A stretch of DNA of 64,000 bases from positions 62,001-126,000 of the forward strand of contig NZ_JACSET010000002.1 of the NCBI RefSeq assembly GCF_014334325.1, given 5' to 3'. Each line of letters opens with the position of its first letter. Position 1 is the stretch's first letter. Below, piece after piece: positions 27,107 to 35,132 of the stretch. A program made the position numbers and the translations under genes. The notes below the pieces were generated by a model. The model worked only from the letters and a program-made list of their open reading frames with translations. It did not search any database and was not told the origin of the DNA. This stretch comes from Treponema sp. Marseille-Q4130 (GTDB lineage Bacteria > Spirochaetota > Spirochaetia > Treponematales > Treponemataceae).

Positions 27107-28047
27107 TTCGGGTTTTCATACATACACATAATATGGTCAAAAAACGTTTTTTCGGCAGATTTTTTTTCAGACAGTTTATATGAAAGTTTATGTATGTCCG
27201 ACATTCTTTGTATTTGATTAAAACGTGTTTCCGAATACGGCGTACTCAGTTCTCTTTGAAGGATATGCGGCGGCAAATCGGGAAACCACGGAACGGCTTT
27301 CCAGTTTTTCGGATATCGTTCGGTTGCCAGTTTGAAAAAGAAATAAAAGACAAAATAATGCAGTAAAAAATTATGACTTTTCCAATAATCGAATAGATAG
27401 TCTCTGGTCAACGTTAAGATAGGGTTGTTTTTTTCAGAATGGATAAACCAGTTCTGTGCTGCAATACCGGGATCATTTCGCTCTCGTGTTTGAAATACAA
27501 AAAGCGGTACATTAAATGCATATTCAGGATATTTTGTACAAAATACGGTTGCATCGATCCATGTTCCGCCGTAGGTTATCAATAACTGTAATCGTAAAAG
27601 GTCTGAAAAATGAGTATCGGATATAACCCCCTTTCGATATTTTTCTTTTATATATTCCGGAAAATCGACGTAGTCGTATATGTTCTTATAGGTAATTATA
27701 ATAATTTTATTATTCGGCATATTTTTATGTAACGATTTTAGACAACATTTACAAAGCGGCGGCGCATTTTCAATTCCTTGCAGCCAACACCACCAAATTA
27801 TATTATTTTGCTCAGTACCTGTGCCGGGAACAGGAGAGTTTACGGTAAAATTTTTATATTTATACTTAAGATAGGTGAATATAATCCAATCTTTATTGGT
27901 TTTTTTCAAATCGGGATCGAGCGATTTGCCGGTGAATATAAACCAGCATTTTAAACAAAGAAAACGCAGATAAGCGATTATTTTTTGAATCAGATCTTTG
28001 TAGTTCTTTTGTTGAAACAGTATCTTCGATTTCGTAATTAAATTCAT
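27103..28047 (-). CDS. Capsular polysaccharide synthesis / GT32-type glycosyltransferase
   Basis: A 314-residue protein of the capsular polysaccharide synthesis family, related to GT32 sugar transferases. NNIIWWCWLQGIENAPPLCKCCLKSLHKN is the family opening (I.W.CW.QG...P) and SDLLRLQLLITYGGTWIDATVFCT carries the DXD-like metal motif. It probably adds one sugar to a surface glycan on the cytoplasmic side. The start ATG at 28047 has only a weak ribosome-binding site; the 10-nt gap to the upstream SMR gene suggests operon transcription. Confidence 0.8.
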   Translation of the reverse strand: MNLITKSKILFQQKNYKDLIQKIIAYLRFLCLKCWFIFTGKSLDPDLKKTNKDWIIFTYLKYKYKNFTVNSPVPGTGTEQNNIIWWCWLQGIENAPPLCKCCLKSLHKNMPNNKIIIITYKNIYDYVDFPEYIKEKYRKGVISDTHFSDLLRLQLLITYGGTWIDATVFCTKYPEYAFNVPLFVFQTRERNDPGIAAQNWFIHSEKNNPILTLTRDYLFDYWKSHNFLLHYFVFYFFFKLATERYPKNWKAVPWFPDLPPHILQRELSTPYSETRFNQIQRMSDIHKLSYKLSEKKSAEKTFFDHIMCMYENPN

Positions 28048-28057
28048 ATTTATTCCA

Positions 28058-28402
28058 TTATAAAAAATAGATTACAACACCCGCAAAGATTATGCTCATT
28101 GCGATCAGTTTTCGTTTGCTCAAGTGTTCTTTTAAAAAAAGTTTACCGAGCAGAATGACAAATATATAACTTGACGCTTCAACGATGGGAATATACGAGA
28201 CGGGTACCTTTTTCAGTGCGATTAAATCGATGCAAACGGCAATAAAATAAATCGTATATGCGGAAATGACGGGAACGTTAAAATATTCGGCAAATACGGA
28301 ACCGTATTTTTTCCCGGCGGCTTTTTTTAAAATAATTTGAGAACACGCCGAAATGAAAACCGATATAAAAAGCAGGGCTATATAAAAGATCATGTCATGC
28401 AT
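28058..28402 (-). CDS. SMR/EamA-type four-helix membrane protein, ArnF-like half-flippase
   Basis: A 114-residue protein with four membrane segments of the small multidrug resistance/DMT type (FISACSQIILKKAAGKK, YIPIVEASSYIFVILLGKLFLKE). It overlaps the next SMR gene by 8 nt and lies two genes after a polyprenyl-phosphate GT2. In ArnE/ArnF and similar systems, two such halves form a flippase for polyprenyl-phosphate sugars. That role is inferred from the pairing and context; drug export is the alternative. Confidence 0.75.
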   Translation of the reverse strand: MHDMIFYIALLFISVFISACSQIILKKAAGKKYGSVFAEYFNVPVISAYTIYFIAVCIDLIALKKVPVSYIPIVEASSYIFVILLGKLFLKEHLSKRKLIAMSIIFAGVVIYFL

Positions 28403-28754
28403 CGTTTTTTTCCATGCATAAGACTACGATGCCGCACAGTATCATAACGGCGCCGATGATCATCGTATAGGAAATCTTTTCTTTGAAGATCAAGGAGCCG
28501 AAGACGATTCCCCAAATGATCGTCGCCGTTTTATTTGCCGTCGCAATCGACAGGGGGATCGCTTTCAATACTTGCTGCCAGATAATCGCATAGACACATA
28601 AAATAAAAAATATAAGGCAATATAACAAAATAAATTTTGTTGAAAGAAAAGTTTCCCGTACGGCGAATTTTCCGATAACGGCATAGAGACTGTATATGAG
28701 GAAAGCAAAGTGCATCAATAAGATGTAAATTATATTATTCTTTTGATGCTGCAT
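28395..28754 (-). CDS. SMR/EamA-type four-helix membrane protein, ArnE-like half-flippase
   Basis: A 119-residue paralogue-like partner of the gene downstream, again with four membrane segments (SIATANKTATIIWGIVFGSLIFKEKISYTMIIGAVMILCGIVVL). It overlaps the GT2 gene upstream by 20 nt. Order GT2-SMR-SMR equals a sugar-phosphate-lipid synthase followed by a two-part flippase. Confidence 0.75.
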   Translation of the reverse strand: MQHQKNNIIYILLMHFAFLIYSLYAVIGKFAVRETFLSTKFILLYCLIFFILCVYAIIWQQVLKAIPLSIATANKTATIIWGIVFGSLIFKEKISYTMIIGAVMILCGIVVLCMEKNDA

Positions 28755-29694
28755 GGGTATTTTCCGATTTTATTTCTTTTATAGTAAATTTCGGAGTAGC
28801 ATTTACAGTCAAATATATCCGGCCGACGTATGTTCCGATTATACCCAACGAAACAAGTATCATTCCTCCAAGTATAAGTAAAAGGATGACAATCGTTGTC
28901 CAGCCGGCAACATCGGCTTTACCGCGTAGATATACGACCGCATAATAGACAGCCAAAATCAATCCGATAAATGCAGAAATAAATCCCAAACAAGATGCTA
29001 TGTTGAGCGGGACGGTAGAGAATCCGAATAGCATACGGAAAAATACTTGTATGGACTTTATTAAATTGTAATTGCTTTTTCCTGTTGTACGCTTGTGATG
29101 TTTAATCGATATCTGTGTAATATTTCTCGTTATTTGAAAGATAAGGCCGTCGATGTACGGAAATAGATTGTTAAATTTTATTATTTCTTTTACGACTGAT
29201 GAATGAATTATTTTAAAAGGTGAAAGATAGATATCTTTCGGTTTTTGAATCGTAATTTCGCTTATTTTTCCGTTAAGCCAGCTGCCGATGTTTTTCCAAA
29301 GTTTTTGTTCTTTTACAGAGAAGTTTGCATAGCAGACGTCATAGCCCTTTTTCGCTTCATTATATAATTTTAAAATATCATACGGCGAATGCTGCAGATC
29401 ATCATCCATGACAATGATCCATTTGCCGCTTGCATAATTGAGACCTGCCAGAATGGCACTGTCCTGTCCTGCGTTTTTTCTTAAATTGATACCGATCATT
29501 ACGGGGTTTGTTTTTATTATTTTTTTTATCTCATCCCAGCTGTTATCGTGACTGCAGTCGTTGACCATAATCTGCTCGTAATCGATTCCTTTTAACGCGT
29601 CTGCAATTTGTGAGGTGAGTTCTGCAATACAATCTTTGCTGTTATAAACGGGAATAACAATACTGATTTCTTTTTGGAACATTTCTTCTGCCAT
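28735..29694 (-). CDS. GT2 polyprenyl-phosphate glycosyltransferase (DPM/ArnC/GtrB type)
   Basis: A 319-residue GT2 enzyme expected to join a nucleotide sugar to undecaprenyl phosphate. The catalytic domain has SIVIPVYNSKDCIAEL, YEQIMVNDCSHDNSW, GINLRKNAGQDSAILAGLNYASGKWIIVMDDDLQHSP (DXD) and the HKRTTGKSNY motif near the acceptor site. Two C-terminal membrane helices (about 232-255 and 267-292) are typical of the ArnC/GtrB group. It is followed by two SMR genes, and two GT-C enzymes in the locus are candidate users of the lipid-linked sugar. AAAGG precedes the ATG. Confidence 0.88.
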   Translation of the reverse strand: MAEEMFQKEISIVIPVYNSKDCIAELTSQIADALKGIDYEQIMVNDCSHDNSWDEIKKIIKTNPVMIGINLRKNAGQDSAILAGLNYASGKWIIVMDDDLQHSPYDILKLYNEAKKGYDVCYANFSVKEQKLWKNIGSWLNGKISEITIQKPKDIYLSPFKIIHSSVVKEIIKFNNLFPYIDGLIFQITRNITQISIKHHKRTTGKSNYNLIKSIQVFFRMLFGFSTVPLNIASCLGFISAFIGLILAVYYAVVYLRGKADVAGWTTIVILLLILGGMILVSLGIIGTYVGRIYLTVNATPKFTIKEIKSENTHAASKE

Positions 29695-29706
29695 ATTATA
29701 ATACCT

Positions 29707-30837
29707 TTATCGGTTGCTGCCGTATTGTCGTATTGCTGTAATAACCGCGTCCTGTTCTTCAGGACGGATACCGTAATATAAGGGTAAGCGTATAAGCCGT
29801 TCGCTGTATTGTGTCGTATAGATGTCTTTCCCGTCAAAACGACCGTAAATTATCCCTGCAGGAGCACTGTGCAACGGAATATAATGAAAAACAGATTGAA
29901 TTTCTTTTTTCCTAAGATATGCTATGAGGTCATTTCGCATTACAGGATCTTTTGCGATGAGGTAAAAGATATGCGCATTATGTTTACATTCAGAGGGCAC
30001 TAAGGGCAAGCGGAGTACGGACTCTACGGCGTCACCTGTAAACGCATTAAAATAGGTATTCCATACGTTCATGCGATAATTTTGTATTATCTCTGCACTT
30101 TCTAGTTGGCCCCATAAATAAGCGGCATTTAAATCACTCGGTAAATAAGAAGACCCGTAAGTGCGCCACGTGTATTTATCTACTTCACCGCGGATAAATT
30201 TACTTCTATCTGTTCCTTTTTCACGGATCATTTCCGCTTCTTCCGAATCTTTGTCATGATTGATGATGAGAGCACCGCCTTCGCCCATACTAAGGTTTTT
30301 TGTTTCGTGAAACGATAGACAGCCGAAATCACCGATCGTGCCTGCAAGCCGGTTTTTATATGTGGAAAATATTGCCTGTGCCGCATCTTCAATAACAAAA
30401 ATGTTGTGTCGGCGCGCTATATCCATAATAGTATCCATTTCGCAGACGACACCGGCGTAATGTACGACTACGATAGCTTTTGTCTTTGGCGTAATTGCTT
30501 TTTCGATTTTATTTTCATCGATATTCAACGTGTCGGGGCGGATATCAACGAAAACGAGCTTCGCTCCGCGTTGTACAAATGCATCGGCTGTCGAACAGAA
30601 TGTGTAAGAGGGAAGGATCACTTCATCGCCGTTTTTAACATGACAAAGCAGAGCCGCCATTTCAAGCGCGGAAGTACAGGATGTTGTGAGTAATATTTTT
30701 CTGTTAAATTTTTTTTGAAGGTATTCGGTACATCGTTTAGTAAACGGGCCGTCGCCGCAAAGTTTACGATTATGTATCGCCGCTTGAATATATTTTATTT
30801 CAGTTCCAACTACCGGAGGAATATTAAATGGAATCAT
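29707..30837 (-). CDS. wecE: dTDP-4-amino-4,6-dideoxygalactose transaminase (WecE/RffA type)
   Basis: A 376-residue PLP enzyme of the DegT/DnrJ/EryC1/StrS family. The start MIPFNIPPVVGTEIKYIQAAIHNRKLCGDGPFTKRC is characteristic of the WecE/RffA subgroup, which aminates dTDP-4-keto-6-deoxyglucose. The PLP Lys is in SFHETKNLSMGEGGAL and the PLP-phosphate region is TTSCTSALEMAAL. ATG 30837 is preferred over the ATG at 30849, because the latter lies within the -10 element. There is no ribosome-binding site, so the mRNA is probably leaderless. The product sugar may be the one carried by the GT2/SMR module. Confidence 0.88.
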   Translation of the reverse strand: MIPFNIPPVVGTEIKYIQAAIHNRKLCGDGPFTKRCTEYLQKKFNRKILLTTSCTSALEMAALLCHVKNGDEVILPSYTFCSTADAFVQRGAKLVFVDIRPDTLNIDENKIEKAITPKTKAIVVVHYAGVVCEMDTIMDIARRHNIFVIEDAAQAIFSTYKNRLAGTIGDFGCLSFHETKNLSMGEGGALIINHDKDSEEAEMIREKGTDRSKFIRGEVDKYTWRTYGSSYLPSDLNAAYLWGQLESAEIIQNYRMNVWNTYFNAFTGDAVESVLRLPLVPSECKHNAHIFYLIAKDPVMRNDLIAYLRKKEIQSVFHYIPLHSAPAGIIYGRFDGKDIYTTQYSERLIRLPLYYGIRPEEQDAVITAIRQYGSNR

Positions 30838-30844
30838 ATTATTT

Positions 30845-30874
30845 ATCATAATAGTTGCATATTATTGATGTCAA
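30845..30874 (-). promoter_or_regulatory. Promoter of wecE (leaderless type)
   Basis: Minus strand TTGACA (30869-30874), 18-bp spacer, TATGAT (30845-30850), 7 nt, then ATG 30837. The -10 element contains the upstream alternative ATG, which therefore cannot be the start of this transcript. Confidence 0.6.
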
Positions 30875-30900
30875 GTAGCCGAAATTTTTTTATATTTTTA

Positions 30901-32355
30901 TTATCTTTTATGTATCCTTCGAGAGACGGATGCGAGCAAAAGTTTTGCCGTGTCGTTTTGCAGTAGAATTTCCACTGCAGCATATATTGCCGAGCCTGTT
31001 GCAAGACCGGCTGCTATCTGAAGCAGTGCGCTTGGAATTATCTTAATTAAAAAACAGACGGAAACGTACATAGCGATTGTTCCGATAGCGCTTTGAAGGA
31101 TCTGTTTCCCTAAATATGAAAGAAGTTTTTTTAAATGAGAAAATGAGCAGAATAATTGAATGACGGTGATCGAGAATTCAACGATCAGCGTTGAGATGCC
31201 CGCACCGAAAACGCCCCAGAGCGGAATAAAGATATAATTCAAGACGATGTTGAGAATGGTACCGAAAATCTGCGAATATAAAATAAAACGCTCTTTGCGG
31301 TTCGGCGTTAGGATTACATTATTTAAAAAAGACGCAAACGAAACGGCGATGATTATCGGCGCCATGCAATACAAAACAGGGAGCGCCGGCAAATACTGTA
31401 CACCGCTGAACACTGTTATAAGCGGTTTTCCGATGACGATAAGACCTGCGGTCGCCGGAAACGAAAAAAACGATACGACGCCTATAGCTTTTTTTACCAT
31501 ATCGTCGTATTTTTGCATTTGCCCCAGTTCTATATAGTAGGAGCTGCGCGGAAGCAGCGTGCCGGTAATCGCGGTGATCATCTGCACGACCAATCTGCGT
31601 ATTTTACTTGCTGCGGTATAATAGCCGACGGAGCTGTCGTCCATCATAAAGCCGAGCATAACGGTATCCATAGCCGAATGAATTTTTACTGCACATACCA
31701 TACCGAAAAAAACCGATATTGGTTTAATATGTTTTTTTATTTCAAGCGTCGTTTTTTCAAAAATATTGATAAATTTTCTTGCATATACAATATTACAGAC
31801 ATTCATGCCGGCGTTTGAAATGATGCCCATAACCGCATACGCTACATAATCGTTTTTGCTGCGCACGAAGATAAATAAAAAGGCTAAGCTCACTATTTGA
31901 AAAAAAGCGGAGCGGAGTGTTATATATCGGTATTCTTCTTCAACGGCATACAGCCACTCCAAACCCATGGTGATAAACAGTATTTTGGAAGAACAGACGA
32001 TAAGCAAAATTTGATAGTCATGAAATTTCCGGATGCACAAAAGGCTTACCGCGAACAAAATATAGGCGATGATCGTTGAAACGCCGTTTATGAGGAGAAT
32101 TTCACGCGAGAATTTATTCAGCTTGAAAGGATCGTCCCGTATTTTTGCCGCTTCCCGTGCCGCATAGGAGCTGATGCCGAGTCCCGCGAGCATGACGAGA
32201 TAATCGATGACGGAGTTCGCAAAATTTATTTTACCGATTCCATCCGGCATCAATATGCGCGATGCATACGGAAATGAAATAATCGGAAATGCGAGATTCA
32301 TAAACGAACGTATGAAATTATAAAACGCATTCTTTTTCAACGATTTTTGCGTCAT
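30901..32355 (-). CDS. wzx: Polysaccharide flippase (Wzx, MATE-fold)
   Basis: A 484-residue polytopic protein with about 12-14 membrane segments, of the polysaccharide transport family that flips lipid-linked oligosaccharide units across the inner membrane. It begins NAFYNFIRSFMNLAFPIISFPYASRILMPDGIGKINFANSVIDY, the typical Wzx N-terminus, and has GMVCAVKIHSAMDTVMLGFMMDDSSVGYYTAASKI. No Wzy polymerase was found next to it. There is no ribosome-binding site; a promoter with its -10 8 nt before the ATG predicts a leaderless mRNA. Confidence 0.88.
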   Translation of the reverse strand: MTQKSLKKNAFYNFIRSFMNLAFPIISFPYASRILMPDGIGKINFANSVIDYLVMLAGLGISSYAAREAAKIRDDPFKLNKFSREILLINGVSTIIAYILFAVSLLCIRKFHDYQILLIVCSSKILFITMGLEWLYAVEEEYRYITLRSAFFQIVSLAFLFIFVRSKNDYVAYAVMGIISNAGMNVCNIVYARKFINIFEKTTLEIKKHIKPISVFFGMVCAVKIHSAMDTVMLGFMMDDSSVGYYTAASKIRRLVVQMITAITGTLLPRSSYYIELGQMQKYDDMVKKAIGVVSFFSFPATAGLIVIGKPLITVFSGVQYLPALPVLYCMAPIIIAVSFASFLNNVILTPNRKERFILYSQIFGTILNIVLNYIFIPLWGVFGAGISTLIVEFSITVIQLFCSFSHLKKLLSYLGKQILQSAIGTIAMYVSVCFLIKIIPSALLQIAAGLATGSAIYAAVEILLQNDTAKLLLASVSRRIHKR

Positions 32356-32363
32356 AGTATTTT

Positions 32364-32392
32364 ATGATAACAGATTTTGCGTGAGCCGACAA
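32364..32392 (-). promoter_or_regulatory. Promoter of wzx (leaderless type)
   Basis: Minus strand TTGTCG (32387-32392), 17-bp spacer, TATCAT (32364-32369), 8 nt, then ATG 32355. Confidence 0.55.
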
Positions 32393-32499
32393 GTTTACGC
32401 TTGACAGCTTTACGGCTGAAATTTACTCGGTAAAAATCGGTCGGTCTTATAGCGCGATAAGAAACCTCCGAATATATACACAGTACGCAATGCGGAGTA

Positions 32500-32528
32500 T
32501 GTACAAAGCCAAATTTAGTTGGTATACT
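32500..32528 (+). promoter_or_regulatory. Promoter of licD (short-leader type)
   Basis: TGTACA (32500-32505), 17-bp spacer, TATACT (32523-32528). The ATG is 13 nt further on, so the leader would be only about 6 nt. No ribosome-binding site is present. Confidence 0.45.
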
Positions 32529-32541
32529 ATTTGAACAGAAA

Positions 32542-33348
32542 ATGAAAGAGATACCTATCGAAACATTACGACAGATACAGTTGCGGCTTCTCAAATGTAT
32601 AAACACTATTTGTGTTGAGAATAATTTACACTATTCTCTGTGCGGCGGAACGCTTATCGGTGCGATTCGTCATAAGGGATATATACCGTGGGATGATGAT
32701 ATTGATGTTATTTTCCCGCGCGGTGATTATGAACAATTTATTGAAATTGCTGAAAAGCGTTTGCCGGATAATCTTGCGGTATATACATGTTTTAATAAGC
32801 CTGATTACTATTACCCGTTTGCCAAACTTGTAGATACGACGACGATTCTGGAAGAACGCTGTGACAGGCTTTTTGACGGGTTGGGTATATATGTCGATCT
32901 GTTTCCCTGTGACGGGCTCCCGAACGATGAAAAAAAACGTAACGCGTATTGGAATGTAATCCGTATTTGGAAACGGCTTAATACTATGGTATATCAGAGA
33001 ACGGTGGATGGCGAATCATTGCCGAAACGTCTGCTTCGCAAATCGGTTTTCTTTTTATATCGATTCAAATCAAAATCTTCGCTTGCAAAAAAAATCAACA
33101 ACTTGGCGATGCAAAACCCTTTTGCGACATCCGAATATGTCGCCTGTTCCGTAGCGGGTTATGGAATAAAGGAACAAATCAGGAGAACAGTTTTTGATTC
33201 GTACATCGATGTTCCGTTTGAAGGCGAATTATTTAAATCTTTTTCAGGATACGATGAGTATCTTTGCAGCCTTTATGGCAATTATATGCAATTGCCGCCT
33301 GAAGATAAACGAGTTTTACGCCATCAATTTAAAGCATGGTATAAATAA
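32542..33348 (+). CDS. LicD family phosphotransferase
   Basis: A 268-residue LicD protein. The family transfers phosphocholine or another phospho-alcohol from a CDP-linked donor onto glycans. Key motifs are YSLCGGTLIGAIRHKGYIPWDDDIDVIFPRGDYEQF with the metal-binding DDDID, and LGIYVDLFPCDGLP. It is the first of three plus-strand genes (licD, ispD-like, SDR) with small spacing, which suggests the CDP donor is made by the two downstream products. No choline kinase (LicA) or cytidylyltransferase (LicC) is seen, so the group may not be choline. Confidence 0.88.
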   Translation: MKEIPIETLRQIQLRLLKCINTICVENNLHYSLCGGTLIGAIRHKGYIPWDDDIDVIFPRGDYEQFIEIAEKRLPDNLAVYTCFNKPDYYYPFAKLVDTTTILEERCDRLFDGLGIYVDLFPCDGLPNDEKKRNAYWNVIRIWKRLNTMVYQRTVDGESLPKRLLRKSVFFLYRFKSKSSLAKKINNLAMQNPFATSEYVACSVAGYGIKEQIRRTVFDSYIDVPFEGELFKSFSGYDEYLCSLYGNYMQLPPEDKRVLRHQFKAWYK

Positions 33349-33366
33349 AATTAGAGTGAGGATGTA

Positions 33367-34086
33367 ATGGGTGTAGTGGCGCTAATCATAGCCGGCGGAT
33401 CCGGACAGCGGATGGGACAAAGTATTCCGAAACAATTTATCGTCGTAAACGGAAAGCCGGTAATTGTATATACGCTTGAAACGTTTCAAAATCACAACGG
33501 TGTCGATGCGATTGCGGTAGTCTGCATTAAAGGGTGGGAACATACACTCGAAGAGTATGCAAAGCAATTCAATATTACGAAATTGTACCATATTGTATCG
33601 GGAGGCAATTGCGGACATGAATCGATAAAAAACGGCGTTTTTGAACTTGAGCGCCATTATGCAGGAGATACCGTTGTTTTAATTCACGACGCTATTCGTC
33701 CGTTGGTTTCAAGTGAGATAATTTCAGACTGTATAGCAAAGACAAAAGAATATGGGTGTGCTGTTGCCGTTATTCCCTGTGCCGAAGCAATGCTTGTAAC
33801 GGAAGACGGATTGGTTTCGGACGCAAGTTATCCGAGAGATAAATTAAAACGGACACAGACGCCGCAAGGTTTTTATTTGGAAACTATCTGTGCCGTACAT
33901 AGACTCGCGCAAAAAAAAGGAATTACCGACAGTATTGCATCGTGTACTTTGATGATTGAAATGGGAAAGAGAATATTTTTTTCAAAAGGATCGGAAAAAA
34001 ATATAAAACTGACGACATTGGAAGATATCGATATCTTTAAAGCGCTGTTAAATGAACAGAGCGCCGCACGGTTAAAAGACACATGA
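33367..34086 (+). CDS. IspD/TarI-type cytidylyltransferase
   Basis: A 239-residue nucleotidyltransferase that makes a CDP-linked alcohol from CTP. It has the nucleotide-binding ALIIAGGSGQRMGQSIPKQFIVVNGKPVIVYTLETF, then VLIHDAIRPLVS and RTQTPQGFYLETI. The fold fits both IspD (isoprenoid) and TarI (CDP-ribitol) enzymes. Placement between licD and an SDR gene favours a role in making the CDP-linked donor for LicD. AGTGAGGA lies about 7 nt before the ATG. It overlaps the next gene by 4 nt (ATGA). Confidence 0.85.
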   Translation: MGVVALIIAGGSGQRMGQSIPKQFIVVNGKPVIVYTLETFQNHNGVDAIAVVCIKGWEHTLEEYAKQFNITKLYHIVSGGNCGHESIKNGVFELERHYAGDTVVLIHDAIRPLVSSEIISDCIAKTKEYGCAVAVIPCAEAMLVTEDGLVSDASYPRDKLKRTQTPQGFYLETICAVHRLAQKKGITDSIASCTLMIEMGKRIFFSKGSEKNIKLTTLEDIDIFKALLNEQSAARLKDT

Positions 34087-35132
34087 ACTATACTGCATCA
34101 TATTTGAACGATATCGATACGGCGATTTCTGCAATAAATTGCAAAGAAAAATTGTTTCACCGAAGCATATTGATCACCGGCAGTTCCGGTATGATCTGTT
34201 CGCCGGTGATAGATATATTATTTGCGTTGAATAAAAAATACGATGCTCACATAAAGATTCATATTGCAGGAAGAAATCGAGAGCGTATAGTAAAGCGATT
34301 TGCACCGTTTAAATGCAGTACCGATTTCGAATTCATTCGATTTGATGCGACGATGGATGTTTCTCTTGATACCGCTACGGATTATATCATTTACGGTGCA
34401 AGCAATGCCGATCCGGTTTCACTTAATAGATATCCCGTGGAAACGGTTTTAACAAATATTATCGGATTGCATTCGCTTTTGAAATACTCGTTTGAAAAAA
34501 AAATAAAACGTTTGCTGTATATTTCTTCCGGCGAAATTTACGGGATAAAAAATAACGGCGAGCCGTATCGAGAAGACGATTACGGTTATATCGATGTTTT
34601 AAATGCGCGTGCATGTTATCCGTGCTCAAAGCGTGCCGCTGAAAATTTATGTATTTCATATACAAAAGAATATGCCGTTGATACGGTCATTGTACGACCC
34701 GGACATATTTACGGTCCGACTATCACTGAAACCGACAGCCGCGCTTCGGCACAGTTTACCCGGGATGCGCTTGCAAAAAAAGATATCGTAATGAAAAGCG
34801 GAGGAGCGCAGTTGCGTTCGTATTGCTATGTAATGGATTGTGCATCGGCTCTATTGACGGTTTTATTGGCGGGGAAAACGGGAAACGCATATAATATCGC
34901 AAATCCGAATTCAACGGTTACCGTTCGGCGTCTCGCGCAGGAATTCGCCGATGCGTCGGGAACAAAAATCATCTTTCAAAATGCGACGGATGCGGAGAAA
35001 AAAAGCTATAATCTTATGGAAAATTCGTCCCTCGATTCGACAAAATTGGAAGCGCTTGGCTGGAAACCGCGCTTTAGTCTAAAAGACGGCGTATCCCGAA
35101 CGCTTGAAATACTTCAGGAGAACGGTAATTAA
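34083..35132 (+). CDS. NAD-dependent epimerase/dehydratase (extended SDR)
   Basis: A 349-residue extended short-chain dehydrogenase. The dinucleotide loop is ILITGSSGMICSPVIDIL, where the last Gly of GxxGxxG is replaced by Cys. The catalytic Tyr-Lys pair is YPCSK, with SSGEIYG upstream and VRPGHIYGP downstream. It is coupled by ATGA to the cytidylyltransferase. In TarI-TarJ systems a reductase makes the polyol phosphate; here an SDR takes that place, so the CDP-linked product may be different. It ends tail-to-tail with the wzi-like gene. Confidence 0.85.
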   Translation: MNYTASYLNDIDTAISAINCKEKLFHRSILITGSSGMICSPVIDILFALNKKYDAHIKIHIAGRNRERIVKRFAPFKCSTDFEFIRFDATMDVSLDTATDYIIYGASNADPVSLNRYPVETVLTNIIGLHSLLKYSFEKKIKRLLYISSGEIYGIKNNGEPYREDDYGYIDVLNARACYPCSKRAAENLCISYTKEYAVDTVIVRPGHIYGPTITETDSRASAQFTRDALAKKDIVMKSGGAQLRSYCYVMDCASALLTVLLAGKTGNAYNIANPNSTVTVRRLAQEFADASGTKIIFQNATDAEKKSYNLMENSSLDSTKLEALGWKPRFSLKDGVSRTLEILQENGN

